Notes: generated by a model from the letters alone, not told the origin. 64,000 nt of DNA from Coffea arabica (GCF_036785885.1 NC_092323.1:20592501-20656500); one strand, 5' to 3'. Counted from the stretch's first letter, positions 10,361-21,863 are shown. A program made the numbers and translations.

Positions 10361-10599
10361 CCATGGCTTGTCATATGTATAATTCTTTTGTTTTATAAGA
10401 ATTGTTATATCAGGGATAAATTTGGAATTTAATTGCATTTAATTCCGAAACACTCATCAAACCAAGCATCAGGAATTGGAATAATGCTAATTCCAATGTG
10501 TGAACCAAGCTAGATATTGGAATGAAAAGTTTAATTCCAAAACCAGAGTCTATGATTCCATTTCCATTTCCGATTCCAATCTGTGAAACAAGCACCCCC

Positions 10600-12028
10600 T
10601 TAGAGTTCTATCCGATATCAGGTTTAGGGTTCAAATTCTATACTTAGGGATGAACAGGGTGTAGGGAGGGGTGAGAGGGTAAAAAATAAAATAGAAAATA
10701 CTTGTTTACATAAATATCAGTTGCATGCTCTACCATTATTATTTTCAATATTAATTAAATTGAATTTGTCAGTATTTTGATGAAATTTCTCAATATGAAG
10801 TTATATACAACTTTTTTAAAAAAAAATAAAGAGACGTATATTCTTTGAATTGAACTCTTGGTATTATTTTGTGTATTATTTCTGTTAACAATGGAGTACA
10901 AATGATCAACCACATATAAATTTTTTTTATCTAATTATTCAATTTTTGAGAATTCAAATTTAATTGGTAGAGTGATTAAGTTTTTCTTTTGTTTTCTTCT
11001 ATTTTTTATCTTACTAGATAGAATCTGATATAAAGCGCAAATGATAAAGATATTTTTATCCTAAGAGCACCTTTTTTTGGTATTAGTAGTAATATTTTTG
11101 ACAATTTGAAAATTTAATTAAGCTAAGACTAATTAAAATTTTTTAATAAAAAACTAAAAATAGAATGGAAAGAGACACATTGGTTTGGAGTGTTATATTT
11201 TGTTTATTGTCTTCATAATTTAAATTTAATTAAGGTTATAATTTTTCCTAACTACTACAATTATTACTATTATTAGAATACAATAAATTTAATTATCAGG
11301 AGAAGGGTATTTTGAACAAATAGAAAACTAAGATCACATCCTACTTAGTTTCTAATGCCTTTTAAGTTTATCCTACAATTTGAAAAACTTAAATTTTATA
11401 TGAAAACTAATTACTTCTTTTTGTATCTTTAACATTGTCAACTAGCTTAACAAGCACTAAATCCAGGCCTAAATTGAATGTCTAGCTATATTATCAGAGC
11501 AAATATTGGCTACTAGAGTAATTTATTAATTCAAGGACAACTCTGTCCACTTTCAATTAAAGTTAGTAATTTAGCAAAGGTGCTCTAAAGCCCCATCAAT
11601 CACCCCATAAATTTATCTTAATTGAACCCTATCTCCCTATCACAAACTTAGAGTGCTAGCTCCATCTCAAATTCAAGATAGATTGAATTACTAAATTGAG
11701 TTTGCTAACTATGTATGAAGTTTATTGGCTATTGCAAAGCTTCATATTCTTCTGAATTTTGCCAAAGGAAAAAGCAAAAATGAAGAAAGAAAATTTAGCC
11801 CTTGATCTATCAACAATCCAAATATCCATAAAACCCAACAAAATTTCTCTATATAAAAGTGAATTCTTTTCTCTATTTCTCACTATATTTTTCTATTTTA
11901 AATTGAAAAAATGTTGCTTTCTCTCTTTTCACGACGACTTGGAATAGCACACCCTGTTTGCCTAGAATCAGATATAAACGCTTTAATTTTTTAGGCGGTA
12001 ACATATTAGTTTAGAATTCTATCCCAAT
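10600..12028. other. AT-rich intergenic, no gene seen
   Basis: Sequence of very low GC content with A/T homopolymers. The open frame at 11759-11947 is lysine- and phenylalanine-rich without a motif. Nothing supportable. Confidence 0.5.
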
Positions 12029-12460
12029 TGTTAGGACAAAAAAAAACTATAATAGTGGCTGCAAAACTAACAAGAAAAAGGTTTCAAATCATGATTACAA
12101 ATCACTTTCGTTAAAGCTTTATTCGTCCACTATAATTTGTAAAAAATTAAGACTATCTCTAAAATAAGATGAAGTTTGGCCGCAAAACTATGCACTAAGT
12201 TATTACAACCCCAAGAACAAAGAAAAGAAGAGCAATGTTTTTCTAGAGTTTGTAGATCTTCTTTGTTTGCGGCCAAAAAACCACGAATTGATCCATATAA
12301 ATAAGGTTTCATATCCACTAAACAATTATTAACCATTAGAAACATGTCTGGAGTTGTATCTCTTCAAATAATGGTTGAAACCTAAAACGTTGCGAATGAA
12401 ACACAGAAACCTACTTCTAGAATTCTGTCCGAATTTTCAATATTTGAAAATATTCTAACA
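12029..12460 (-). repeat. Copia 3' LTR
   Basis: A 432-bp copy of the right-hand LTR. On the plus strand it starts TGTTAGGAC and ends ...TATTCTAACA, sharing long blocks such as TTTTTCTAGAGTTTGTAGATC and CATATAAATAAGGTTTCATA with the other LTR. Confidence 0.85.
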
Positions 12461-12988
12461 ATCCCCTACTGTTTTCAACATATTGAAAGTTTCTATGGAT
12501 CATTGAAAAATTCTAATAATCTATGCATAAATAATGGTATCTTTCGATTGAACCACCATCTTAGTGTTAATTGATTATAACTTGTTATTACTACTTGGTA
12601 GACAAGCTTTGAACCTAAAGTATAAGCAACAAGCCACATAAATTAACACACACAAATTCATTTCTCTTCAATTTGTATATTCGACTGATACATTAGATCT
12701 TATATCCTTATACTTTCATGAACGTGTTCAAAGTTAAGTCCTAAACTTTGTAAATGCCACCAATCCAACATTCATATAGGCAAGCTCTTAATGCCCCCAC
12801 CATTTGTAGCATTTTACAAGACTTGTTAAGAACTGTAAGTTCAACCTTCCAATTTCAAGCGGAAAAAATCACACTGCGCATTCTAGGATGTTTTGTAGTG
12901 TTCAAACCACTATCAATGTATTTTTACTCATTGAATTCAAGGCTAGTTGTTATAACTAGTATTGAATTGAGGTTCCATTATTAGTGAT
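12461..12988. other. Copia 3' untranslated spacer
   Basis: Between the left LTR and the end of the RNase H coding region. It holds the polypurine tract (complement of ATCCCCTACTG at 12461-12471) and otherwise no coding sequence on the minus strand. The open frames on the plus strand here are chance. Confidence 0.5.
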
Positions 12989-13440
12989 TCATGGATTCGA
13001 TTTCAACTTCATTCCTTTAGATGTTCTAACCATTACTTCCTTTGTTAATCTTTTGGTTAAACGATCAATCAGGTTCACTTTTGATCTTACAAGATCTATG
13101 GTTATCACACCATTCGTGATCAAATCTCTTACTAAACTATGCCTTAATCCAACATGTCTAGATTTGCCATTGTACACTTGTCTATAAACTTTAGCAAGTA
13201 AAGCAACACTATCACAATGTATGAAAATTGGTGAAATTACCTTTGGCCACATTGGTATCTCGTGTAGCAAATTTCGTAACCAATCGGCTTCTTTACTAGC
13301 TGAAGTCAAAGCTATAAATTCAGCTACCATGGTGGAGTCAGTTATGCATGTTTGCTTCTTGAATGCTCAAGAAATCACTCTTCCACCTAACATAAAGACC
13401 CAACCACTCGTTAAAGAATGATCATCTTTATTGTCATCCA
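12989..13440 (-). pseudogene. Copia RNase H domain
   Basis: The minus-strand reading contains EFIALTSASKEADWLRNLL and IHCDSVALLAK, then SRHVGLRHSLVRDL and LTKRLTKEVM. These are the usual Copia RNase H landmarks: the E of the catalytic set, KE.xWLR, and the D in the xCDS segment. The C terminus carries the LTKGL-like tail. Expression as part of the polyprotein is precluded by upstream stops. Confidence 0.8.
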
Positions 13441-14043
13441 ACTAGCACTCAAATAACCTTCCAATACTGAAGGATAGCCACTATAGCAAATGCCATAATC
13501 TTTGTTATGTTTTAGATACCTCAAGACTCTAGCACCGATGTTGTTTGCTTGGATTGATTGTGTATATACTTAACACGCCTATAGCAATAGCGATATCTGG
13601 CCTTGCACATGTCATTGTATATATCAAGCATCCAATCACTTTGGCGTAATCCAATTGAGACACAGGATCACAAACATTTTAACAGAGTCAATTTTTGGAT
13701 TAATAGGAGTTAAGGCAGGTTTACAATCTTGATAATTGAAATGACTTAGAATCTTCTCAATGTAATGAGATTGTGAAAGAAAAATTTGTATGTAATAAGA
13801 TTGTGAAAGAAAAATTTGTCCTTACTCTCTCTTAATTCTTATTCCTAGCATAACATCGGCCACCCCCATATCCTTCATTTCAAACTTACATGATAGCAAC
13901 TTTTTGGTCTCACTGACTTGTTCTAAGTCAATACCAAAGATTAACATATCGTCCACATACAAGAAAATAACGATTCCTTTACTACTCGTATACTTGTTAT
14001 TTATACATTTGTCCAATTCATTAATCTTGAACCCACTAGCAAG
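13441..14043 (-). pseudogene. Copia reverse transcriptase, C-terminal part
   Basis: On the minus strand the catalytic YVDD box appears as FLYVDDMLIFG near 13955-13925, followed by KKLLSCKFEMKDMG and a LGIRI motif. The domain is cut at 14044-14045 by the mariner insertion and resumes at 17558. A short duplicated segment (AATTTGTATGTAATAAGATTGTGAAAG type) lies near 13765-13820. Confidence 0.8.
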
Positions 14044-14045
14044 TA

Positions 14046-17000
14046 CTCCCTCCGTCCCATTGATAGTGTCATACTTTCCTTTTTGGGCTGTCCCAAAATA
14101 TTTGTCATGTTTGACATTTCAAACTATTTTAAGCTATGAATTTCCATTTCTGCCCTCCATTAATGGTGTGATAATGCATGTGCTAGTTGGCCCACAAATT
14201 GATGTGTGGTCCCAAAGGACATCCAAATATTCCAACTTGTACCATATTTGACTTTCGGCTCCAGCAACAAAGTTCCGACTCCAGCCAAATTCATCATGAA
14301 GAATGTGCACATGGCTCTTTTAAACTTCAATTGAAAACTGGTTTTGTTATCAAGAGGATCATTTCGATTTTTTGCAAGAAATAGAATATCGAGATGATTT
14401 AATTAGTGATTTTCTTTTGAAAGCTTTCAAATTTTAAATTATTTTCATACGCACTAATTTGTTAAGAATGATCAACTTTCACAAAATAAATTCATATTGA
14501 AAGCAAGAAAAAAGTGTAAAAAATAGGTGAATAATTTTAGATTGATCCAAAAACTAAATGAGCAAAATAATAAGGCATGTTACTCTACTTGGAGAAAAAA
14601 AACTACACTTACTACCAAATTTAATTTAAACGTAGTCTATGGAAGTGTCAGTTCCTTTCTTTTTTTTTAATGTTTCAAAACTCAAAAATGCAAAAACAGA
14701 TATTCTACCACCAAATAGCAAAAGAATGCAAACCAATATGCACTATTTTCACTTTATAGAATAATGCTATTGACAGTTTCAAAAACTCCAACAAAAGTAG
14801 TGTTTCAATGTTTATACATGTACATAGCTTCACTCAGCATTGCACATTTTCCCTTTTGTACAAAAATCAGCACTACTACTACTAACGTCAAGCTAACTTT
14901 ACTGAGCTATTCTAAAATCTTGTAAAGTGAAATAAAAGCAGTCAATGAAAAACCACTAGTACATAAAAGTGCTTCTATATTCTTTGCCCAATCAAAAGCT
15001 TGCACCACAAAATCAAAAGGGTTGGATTGCTTGACTTCAACCATCTGCCAAAAGATGAGATAGGACACAATTTAGTGATAAACAACAAATAAAGATGCTC
15101 CAGAGCAAAGTGAACAAGAATAGCTAGACAAATGAACATTGAGTACATGTACATTTTGCACATTAGAACACCCATACCATTTTGTTCAAAACACATGATT
15201 AGTAAAGTTTAAGTACCTACAAATATGAAAATAAGGAACACTAGTTAGTTTAAACAACCATACACACAAGAAATTAGAGATAAAAAATCTTAAAAAACAA
15301 AAAAGCTTTATAAAATCTTACCTGTCCAATGAAGATAATCACGCTTGCATATGACTTAGAACTTGATTCACAAGTTCTTTTTCACATTCTATTTGCAGTG
15401 GAAGACAACTTTCTTTCATTAAATGGTGCTTCCCAATGTGTGGCACTTTATAGTTATTTCCCCCAAGATTTTTCATCACCTCTACCATACATGATTGCAA
15501 TGTTAAGAAAACATTGTTTAGACTTTCACTTGATAATTGATCAAATGACTTTTCCATAGCAAGAATTAGCTCATCAATTGACAATGGTGCTTCTTGATGT
15601 TGCAAGGATTGTATAGCTCTAAAATATCCCAAGTCAAGAACATTCATGTCCGGACTGTTAGGAGGCTGAAATGACAAGTGAATATCAAATCCATCTCTAG
15701 AAGCAGCTTCAATAAATACAGGATCAGTGGGATTAATATGTGGTTTTGCATTATCCTGTTGGATCAAAATTTCAGTAACACTACCACCATCCCGTGGCCA
15801 TTTAGCATGTATTGCAGGCAAAACCTGTTCAATTAAACATCTCCTATATACTTCCTTGGTCACTGACAATATTGGCTTAGTTTCTAATGTACCTGCCATA
15901 CGATTTTTACTACTCCTCTTTGCTGGTTCTTTGAATACAAAAGGAAAAATCCCAATTTTCCCATCAAATGTTGGGTTACCAGAGCAGTCAAAACGTGGTC
16001 GAGCAACAGCAGCTAGGAACATAACTTTCACAATGAACTTTTTGCTCTTACATGTCCTAAGAGGTTCTTCTTCTTGAGGATGAAGATAATATTTTTCACA
16101 TTCTTTAGTCATGTAAAACCACTTTTCATCAATATGCACAACATTGAACATACTCATAAATGTTGGATTGCTGTTGAGACTTTCTGGTTCAAGCATTGAC
16201 AAGCAAAAGTTAAGCCTTACTTGCTTATTCTGATCTGTCAATTGTGGTTTGAGTGCATTTGAGTGTGGCCTTATAGCACCTTCTTTAATTCGTCGGTGAA
16301 GGGTTGATTTGGACACTTTCATTTCACTGGAAAGTGACCTGATATTTGTTCGGCGCCGGAGAGGAATTGCCATGATCAAAGTAAAATCAATATCCACTCG
16401 TTTTCTTCCGCATCTTTTAGGAAACCTGCGTGATACATCAACTCTTCCATCTGTAGAAGTAATTGCTGCTAGCTTCCAAATTCTCTGAACTGTCCTAACA
16501 CTTGTTTTAAATAGGCTTGCAATGTTCCTGATGGTTCCCCTTTTCAATTTACCGCAATTACTTTCCTGTAATAAAGCTTCAAAAATCATTTGCCTTTCTT
16601 GATTAGTTAATCTCTTCGCAGAATTATTAGTTTCAACATCATTAAAAGTATCCATATTTCTTTTAAGAGTCACCTTTGAAACATGGTGTAAAAAAAAAAG
16701 AAACAGAGTGTTAAAACAAAACAAACGGACTGCATATATAGAGGTACAAGTCAGTGTACAATTCCATTAAATATTTTAAAATAGGCATTTCAAGACTTAT
16801 TTTTGGAGTAATCCGCCAAAATCTAAATTTTCAGTAAATAATTTGGCGGCAAATCTTTAAGAAATTATAGACAAAATAATCAATAAATAAACATTACAAA
16901 AGTTTAAAAGATCCAGCCTTTCTTACATGAGAAAAGAGAAAAAAACCATTAAAAAGAAAGAATAAAAGACAGTTAACTAACCTTTTAATATCATTTGTTA

Positions 17001-17555
17001 TCAACTATGGATTAGCAATCAACTTCATATCCTTCCAATGCTTCTCTCTTGAACTGGAGCACCAATATTGTAATCAAAGGTGAAAACTTTCAAGTGAATA
17101 TGGAGTATGAGAAGAAGGAATTTGTAGTTATTCCAGAGAAATTATCGTAGCTTAAATTTGCAGCAATTGAAGAATGGCTAACGATGGAGAATCAGAGAAG
17201 ATTTTAGTAGTAGGCGGTGATGAATGTCTGCTAGAAGAAGGAAACAGTTTCTGTGGCAGCAATTGATAAGGAAACGGTTTTTGTGGCTGAAACAAAGGAT
17301 TGGTTTTTGGTGGGTCCCATTTTGACCCATTTGCTTTGGATGAAGAAGATTTTGATAAGGAAATGAGTTTTTGTTTTTGGTAGCCGAAACAATGGAATGC
17401 TTTTGATGGGTCCCTCTTTGACCAATTTATTTCTTGAGCCTGTCGGTGAATGTGAAGGGCAAATTTGGAACCCACGAGTTTACAAACAAGTGGATTTTAC
17501 TGTGCATAAAAAGCGCTGCTTCCCAAGCGCGACAGAGTTTACGGGACGGAGGGAG
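14046..17555. mobile_element. Tc1/mariner element, full length, inserted in Copia RT
   Basis: The ends are CTCCCTCCGTCCC at 14046 and GGGACGGAGGGAG at 17543-17555, perfect 13-bp inverted repeats of the Stowaway/plant mariner type. They are flanked by the TA target duplication (14044-14045 and 17556-17557). The 3510-bp element carries one uninterrupted transposase on the minus strand. Sequence on both sides of the insertion rejoins into the Copia reverse transcriptase, which confirms the boundaries. Non-coding flanks inside the element (14060-15330 and 16730-17540) are AT-rich. The 5' side of the transposase holds repeated GGGTCCC-type and GAAACGGTTT-type words. Confidence 0.92.
15339..16655 (-). 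CDS. Mariner-like transposase (DD39D)
   Basis: A cut-and-paste DNA transposase, expected to bind the terminal repeats and excise the element at TA sites in the nucleus. I start it at ATG 16655 (MDTFNDVE), giving 438 residues. An in-frame ATG at 16724 would add 23 hydrophobic residues and is less likely. The N-terminal half has helix-turn-helix features (LTNQERQMIFEALL; GTIRNIASLFKTSVRTVQRIWK). The catalytic part shows HIDEKWFY, then IQQDNAKPH, then FQPPNSPDMNVLDLG. I count 39 residues between the second Asp and the Asp of LDLG, the DD39D spacing of plant mariner elements. No stop or frameshift interrupts it and the length is normal. Whether it is transcribed or active is unknown. Confidence 0.93.
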   Translation of the reverse strand: MDTFNDVETNNSAKRLTNQERQMIFEALLQESNCGKLKRGTIRNIASLFKTSVRTVQRIWKLAAITSTDGRVDVSRRFPKRCGRKRVDIDFTLIMAIPLRRRTNIRSLSSEMKVSKSTLHRRIKEGAIRPHSNALKPQLTDQNKQVRLNFCLSMLEPESLNSNPTFMSMFNVVHIDEKWFYMTKECEKYYLHPQEEEPLRTCKSKKFIVKVMFLAAVARPRFDCSGNPTFDGKIGIFPFVFKEPAKRSSKNRMAGTLETKPILSVTKEVYRRCLIEQVLPAIHAKWPRDGGSVTEILIQQDNAKPHINPTDPVFIEAASRDGFDIHLSFQPPNSPDMNVLDLGYFRAIQSLQHQEAPLSIDELILAMEKSFDQLSSESLNNVFLTLQSCMVEVMKNLGGNNYKVPHIGKHHLMKESCLPLQIECEKELVNQVLSHMQA

Positions 17556-17557
17556 TA

Positions 17558-18121
17558 TTACTTAGTCAAATATTTGGTTCCATTGTTTTCGAACTTGTTT
17601 TAATCTGTACAAGAACTTTATAACTCTACATACTTTGTGCTCTTGCTCAGGTACTACAAACCCTTTAGGTTGTTTCTGTACACTTCTTTATCCAATTCAC
17701 CATTAAGAAATCCTGTCTTGACATCCATTTGGTTGATTACTCATTTTTGGATTGAAGCTATCGCAAGTAGCACCCTTATGGTAGCTATTCTAGCTACTGG
17801 CGAGTAAGTATCAAAATAATCAGTGTCATGTTTTTGAGTAAACCCCTTGGCAACTAATCTAGCCTTAAACTTGTCTATGGTTCCATCCACCTTCAATTTC
17901 TTCTTGAAAATTCATTTGCAATCAATTGGTTTGGAACCCGGTAGTAAATCCATTAACTCCCAAGTTTTATTGACCATAATTGAGTCCATCTCATCATTTA
18001 TAGCTTCTTTCCAAATGAAGCATCATGTGACTTCATTGCTTTATCAAATGTTTTAGAATTGGCTTCGATATTAAAGCAATAAGTAATACTATTACTTATT
18101 TCATACCTTGTCCCTTCTACA
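17558..18121 (-). pseudogene. Copia reverse transcriptase, N-terminal part
   Basis: The minus strand shows [39 protein letters not shown] and [20 protein letters not shown], the classic start of Copia RT. An in-frame stop replaces the residue before IFKKK, and another lies in the IQK.VINQMDV segment. It is separated from the YVDD half by the mariner element and from integrase by the solo LTR. Confidence 0.85.
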
Positions 18122-19246
18122 TGTAGGGATCGAAGACAACCTAAGAGGGGGTAAATTAGGTAATTTAAAAACTAATCAAGTTATGAGACACCTTTTTGGC
18201 TCAATATGAAATTTACCCTCTTTTCTAGATGACCACTCAATTGATCAGTTAATAAGAAAGCAAGATTGCTTGTGAGTAGAACAGATGAGCAGTTTATATT
18301 TGCAGGATAGTAAATAGTAGGGAAAGAATAGCAAACCAAATTCCAAACTCCTCTTGAGCTTGAATATTACTTTATTGAGCAAGCTTCTTCAAGTTGATCA
18401 AATACAACCAATCTTTGTGTACAAAGGAATGATTACTTCCTCTTTGCCCCAAGCCACACTTGGTCAAGTTAGGAAGTTTTACTATCACTCGGATAACCCT
18501 CACAAAGTTACACTATTGAAGTATTTTTCTCACACAAGAAAAGCTTATATGAAATTTACACAACTAAGAGTACAAATCTTCTTTAAAGAGTATTTTCTCA
18601 CTAAAACTACTCTTGATCTTTCGTATTCTCAATATGCAAAAGTTCTTTGAAAGTTGTTAACTATGCACTATTTATATGAGACCAAAAAGTGTCCCATTAA
18701 TGCTTCCAACGGATAGAAGACAGCTAAAGAGTCTACTGGCCGTTGGGAGTGTCGGACGTCCGGTCCATCCGAAATTTGCACCCGACAATAGGCAGTGAGT
18801 TTGAGGGAACTTCTTTAATTCTATCGGATATCCAGTGTCTTTGATACTTGCGTCCGAAAGCAGATGATCATTTTGAGAAGTTTTCTTCAGTTCTTTCGAA
18901 CGTCCGGCACCTACACTGCTTTGCGTCCGAAGATCCGCATACTTTATCGGACGGTCGGTGCTCTGATGTTTAGCGTCCGAACGAGGTCAGTGAGCTAGAG
19001 GGAATGTCTTGATTCTTTCGGACGTCTGGTGGTGGAGTTCTTCATGCGTCCAAAGTTGCGCAATGATTATCGGACATCCAATACTGTCTTCACAAGCATT
19101 CAACAGCTTTCGTTTTCCTTTATCTTCTTTCAATTGCACTTGTTCTTAAAATCCTATCCCTTCAAGGCTGAAAGGATTTCTTAGAAAAGATATTAGTACT
19201 ATCCATTTGTTTTGTAAACATCAAAAGACAAAGATCAAGATCAACA
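18122..19246. mobile_element. Solo LTR (1125 bp) with CTACA target duplication
   Basis: It begins TGTAGGGATCG and ends GATCAAGATCAACA, with identical CTACA pentamers on both sides (18117-18121 and 19247-19251). Deleting the element plus one CTACA restores an uninterrupted Copia reading frame across the junction, so the boundaries are exact. Its TG..CA ends and 5-bp duplication mark it as a solo LTR left by LTR-LTR recombination. The interior (18730-19080) repeats TCGGACGTCCGGT-like and GCGTCCGAA-like words in an otherwise AT-rich sequence. It encodes no protein. Orientation and family are not determined. Confidence 0.85.
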
Positions 19247-19251
19247 CTACA

Positions 19252-20129
19252 AGGTAAGTAACAAATTCTAAGCCAAAAGACTTCACATTTGTAGCTCTTT
19301 TGCTCCTTCTTGGTTCAATGATTTTTTTTTCATCATTTAAGCTATCTTTAGGTGATTCATTATAGTTTAACACATTGTCAATTTCTTTAGATATAGGGAT
19401 GAATTTTTGCTCATCAAAAATAGCATCTCTTGATTCAATGATTGTGTTCATTGATATTGAATCATTAGATTCTATTACTATGAATCTATAGGCCTTGCTT
19501 TTTTGTACATATCCTAAGAAAATGCACTCAACACCTCTTTTATCTAATTTCCTTTTTTTAGATTCAAGAACTTTGACAATGGCTCTACAACCCTAAAGTC
19601 TCAAATATCTGAGATTCAGCTTTCGTTTGTACCAAAGTTCATAAGGAGTTATAGAGCTCCTTTTATTTGGAACTCTATTTAATATGTAACAAGCCGTAAG
19701 TACAGCTTCTCTCCAAAACCTTGACTTAAACTAGAATTTGATAGCATTGCATTCACCATTTCCATAACTACTCTATTTGTTCTTTCAACCACACCGTTTT
19801 GTTAAGGTGTGTATAGAGCGGTGACTTCATGCTTAATACCATTGGACTCAAAAAATTTCTTTTGATAATACTCACCACCACGGTCGGTTGTTAAACATTT
19901 AATTAAATTGCCACATAAAAATTCTACTTTTATTTTGTATATCTTAAACATATGTCTGACTACATCTTTTGAATGTAACAAATATGCAAAACAAAATCTA
20001 GTGCAATCATCAATAAAGGTGACAAAATACTTGTTTCCTCACAAACATACAGTACCATGCAAATCACAAATATCAATATGAATAAGATCTAATTTGTTTG
20101 TTTTCCTTTCAATCTTTCGAAATGGCTTT
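19252..20129 (-). pseudogene. Copia integrase
   Basis: The minus-strand reading shows DDCTRFCFAYLL, LTTDRGGEYY and a TP.QNGVVERTN motif with a TAA at the residue before QNG. Downstream are FLGYVQKSKAYRF and PRRSKRATNVKSFG, the usual integrase C-terminal landmarks. The D, D and E.R residues of the core can be recognised, but at least one nonsense codon (near 19800) and further stops near 19610-19730 disable it. Confidence 0.8.
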
Positions 20130-20644
20130 CTAGTTATTTGTTAACATGCATGTTTTACATTTACCATCCTCCTTTTGGAAACATTTAGGCATGAAATCAA
20201 GTTCGATCATATCATGTATCCTCCTATAATTAACTTGTCCAAACCTATTATGCCACAAAGTGGTAGTAGACTCAAGCACATAAGCAAAAGAAATATTCTT
20301 ATTCAACTTATTAATAGGCATGACATTTAGTTTGAACATGCCATTACATATATAGCACTTGCCTACAAACATACCACCCCTGAAAAGTTCAAACTTATCA
20401 ACCCCAAATACAAGTTTAAATCCAAAATATTCATCAAACTACCTAAAACGAGATCCTTTCTCACTTTTGGAACAAACAGTACATTTGTAAGAGTTACAAC
20501 ATGTTTAGATGTAAACTTTAAATCTACTTTCTCAACCCCTTTAATAGGAGTAGTCACTATATTGCCCATGTATACAATGGGTTGTTCATCATCACTTCTT
20601 TCAAAGACTTGAAAAAGTCCTTGTTCTTGCATATATGGTAGCAA
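20130..20644 (-). pseudogene. Copia protease region and GAG-pre-integrase
   Basis: The minus strand from 20644 shows YMGNIVTTPIKGV and LTNVLFVPKVRKDLVLGSL, the C-terminal half of the Copia aspartic protease. After a frame change near 20370 it continues with LWHNRFGQVNYRRI and CKTCMLTNN, the GAG-pre-integrase zinc-finger region. The protease active-site motif would be upstream, where the reading is disturbed by the tandem triplication. Confidence 0.75.
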
Positions 20645-21115
20645 GAACCAGAATCAATCCACCAAGAAAAATTTTCCTCAACCATATTGAGCTTAGAAAT
20701 CATAGTCACAACACTCTTTACTTATTTGTTTGAAAAATCGGGGTTTTCCATCTTCTTTTTGTTTTTTTTTTTTTTTTGAGAAGCTTGCATTCATATTTGA
20801 AATGCCCTTCAGGTAGAACAAAAATCAATCCATCAAAACAAAATTTCCTCAACTATGTTGACTTCAGAAATCATAACCACAAGACTCTTTACTTCATTGT
20901 TCGAAGAATTGGGATTCTCCAGTTTCTTCTTTTTTGAGAAGCTTGCATTCATATTTGTAATGCCCTTTAGGTAGAACTAGAATCAATCCACTAAGAAAAA
21001 TTTTCCTCAACTATGTTGACTTCAGAAATCATAACCACAAGACTCTTTACTTCATTGTTCGAAGAATTGGGATTCTCCATCTTCTTCTTTTTGAGAAGCT
21101 TGCATTCATATTTGT
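20644..21115. repeat. Tandem triplication within Copia gag-pol
   Basis: A unit starting AGAACCAGAATCAATCCACC at 20644 recurs at 20815 and 20973, with periods of 171 and 158 bp. Each copy runs through TTTTCCTCAACTATGTTGAC, ACTCTTTACTTC and GAGAAGCTTGCATTCATATT. Copies two and three are more alike than either is to copy one, and a long poly-T tract (20761-20777) lengthens the first unit. Confidence 0.85.
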
Positions 21116-21863
21116 AATGCCCTTTCTTCTTCCAATGATAGCATTTCCCCTTTTTCTTCCTTTTCTTGTTGTTGTTGGATTGATTCTTCGGTTGATTGGA
21201 TTTGTTGTTACCCTTGGACTTGCTTGTTTGTCCCTCTTCAACCATGTTCACTTTGGAAGTAGGATCTTTGTTCTCCTACATTCTAAACTCTTCCCCAACA
21301 CAAAAAAAAAAGTTAGCAAAACTTTCAATAGTGATTTCTTCCTTTTTGTGTTTGAGATCTCTCTTGAAATTGTTCCAAGTGGATGCTAGTTTGTGAATTA
21401 TGAAACTAACAACAATTGTTTCATCCATGAACATATTGTGTTGAGAAAAATGATTAAACATCTTTTCAAGTTCATCAAATTGATTCATAACATGCCTCTT
21501 GTCTATCATTTTATAATTAAAGAAAGTAGAGACAAGAAATTTCTTACTTGTTGTTTCTAACTTGTCCCAAAGTTTCTTGGTTATTGTCACCGAATGATAG
21601 ACATCAAAAAGCTCATTTCTCATTATATTGAGAATGTGTCCCCTACAGATCTTATCATCCATGTCCCAATTTTGCCTATTGTGGATGTCATCCAACATCT
21701 CTTCTTCATCATTTGTTGCAAGGCTTAGAGTAGTTAGAACGTACACCACTTTGAGGGCCACAAGAAGGAAATGCACTTGCTTCTTTCAATAAATGAAATT
21801 GCCTTCATCGAAACGGTCAAGTTTAACAATATTGGAAGCCAAATCTTTTATAGTGCTTGCCAT
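20991..21863 (-). pseudogene. Copia gag (UBN2-type) with zinc knuckle
   Basis: The likely start is ATG 21863 (MASTIKDLASNIVKLDRFDE). A TGA soon after replaces the tryptophan expected in the FIYWKK-like motif, so it is not translatable as a whole. From 21776 the reading shows LWDKLETTSKKFLVSTFFNYKM, HFSQHNMFMDETI and TWNNFKRDL, typical Copia gag. After a frameshift near 21290 the nucleocapsid part gives a degenerate zinc knuckle CYHWKKKGHYKYEC, in which the second cysteine is tryptophan. Confidence 0.8.

Larger units (their letters stand above)
9441..10599. mobile_element. PIF/Harbinger-type non-autonomous element with captured host sequence
   Basis: The ends are GGGGCTGCTTGGTT and, on the complement, GGGGGTGCTTGTTT. 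Further subterminal complementarity involves repeated GGAAT and ATTCC words. Flanking trinucleotides are TTA on both sides (9438-9440 and 10600-10602), the usual target of PIF/Harbinger elements. The 1159-bp interior encodes no transposase. It contains a fragment of a host F-box gene (9897-10049) and a rearranged block of short repeats (about 10090-10360). This is the structure of a gene-carrying Pack-type TIR element. Superfamily is inferred from TSD and TIR only. Confidence 0.65.

Noticed and set aside
13221..13421. Plus-strand open frames over the Copia element (12754-13421)
   Set aside because: They are antisense shadows of the RNase H and RT coding sequence.
17152..17475. Minus-strand 107-codon frame inside the mariner element
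   Set aside because: It lies upstream of the transposase in a region of internal direct repeats, and has no recognisable motif. Most likely untranslated leader.
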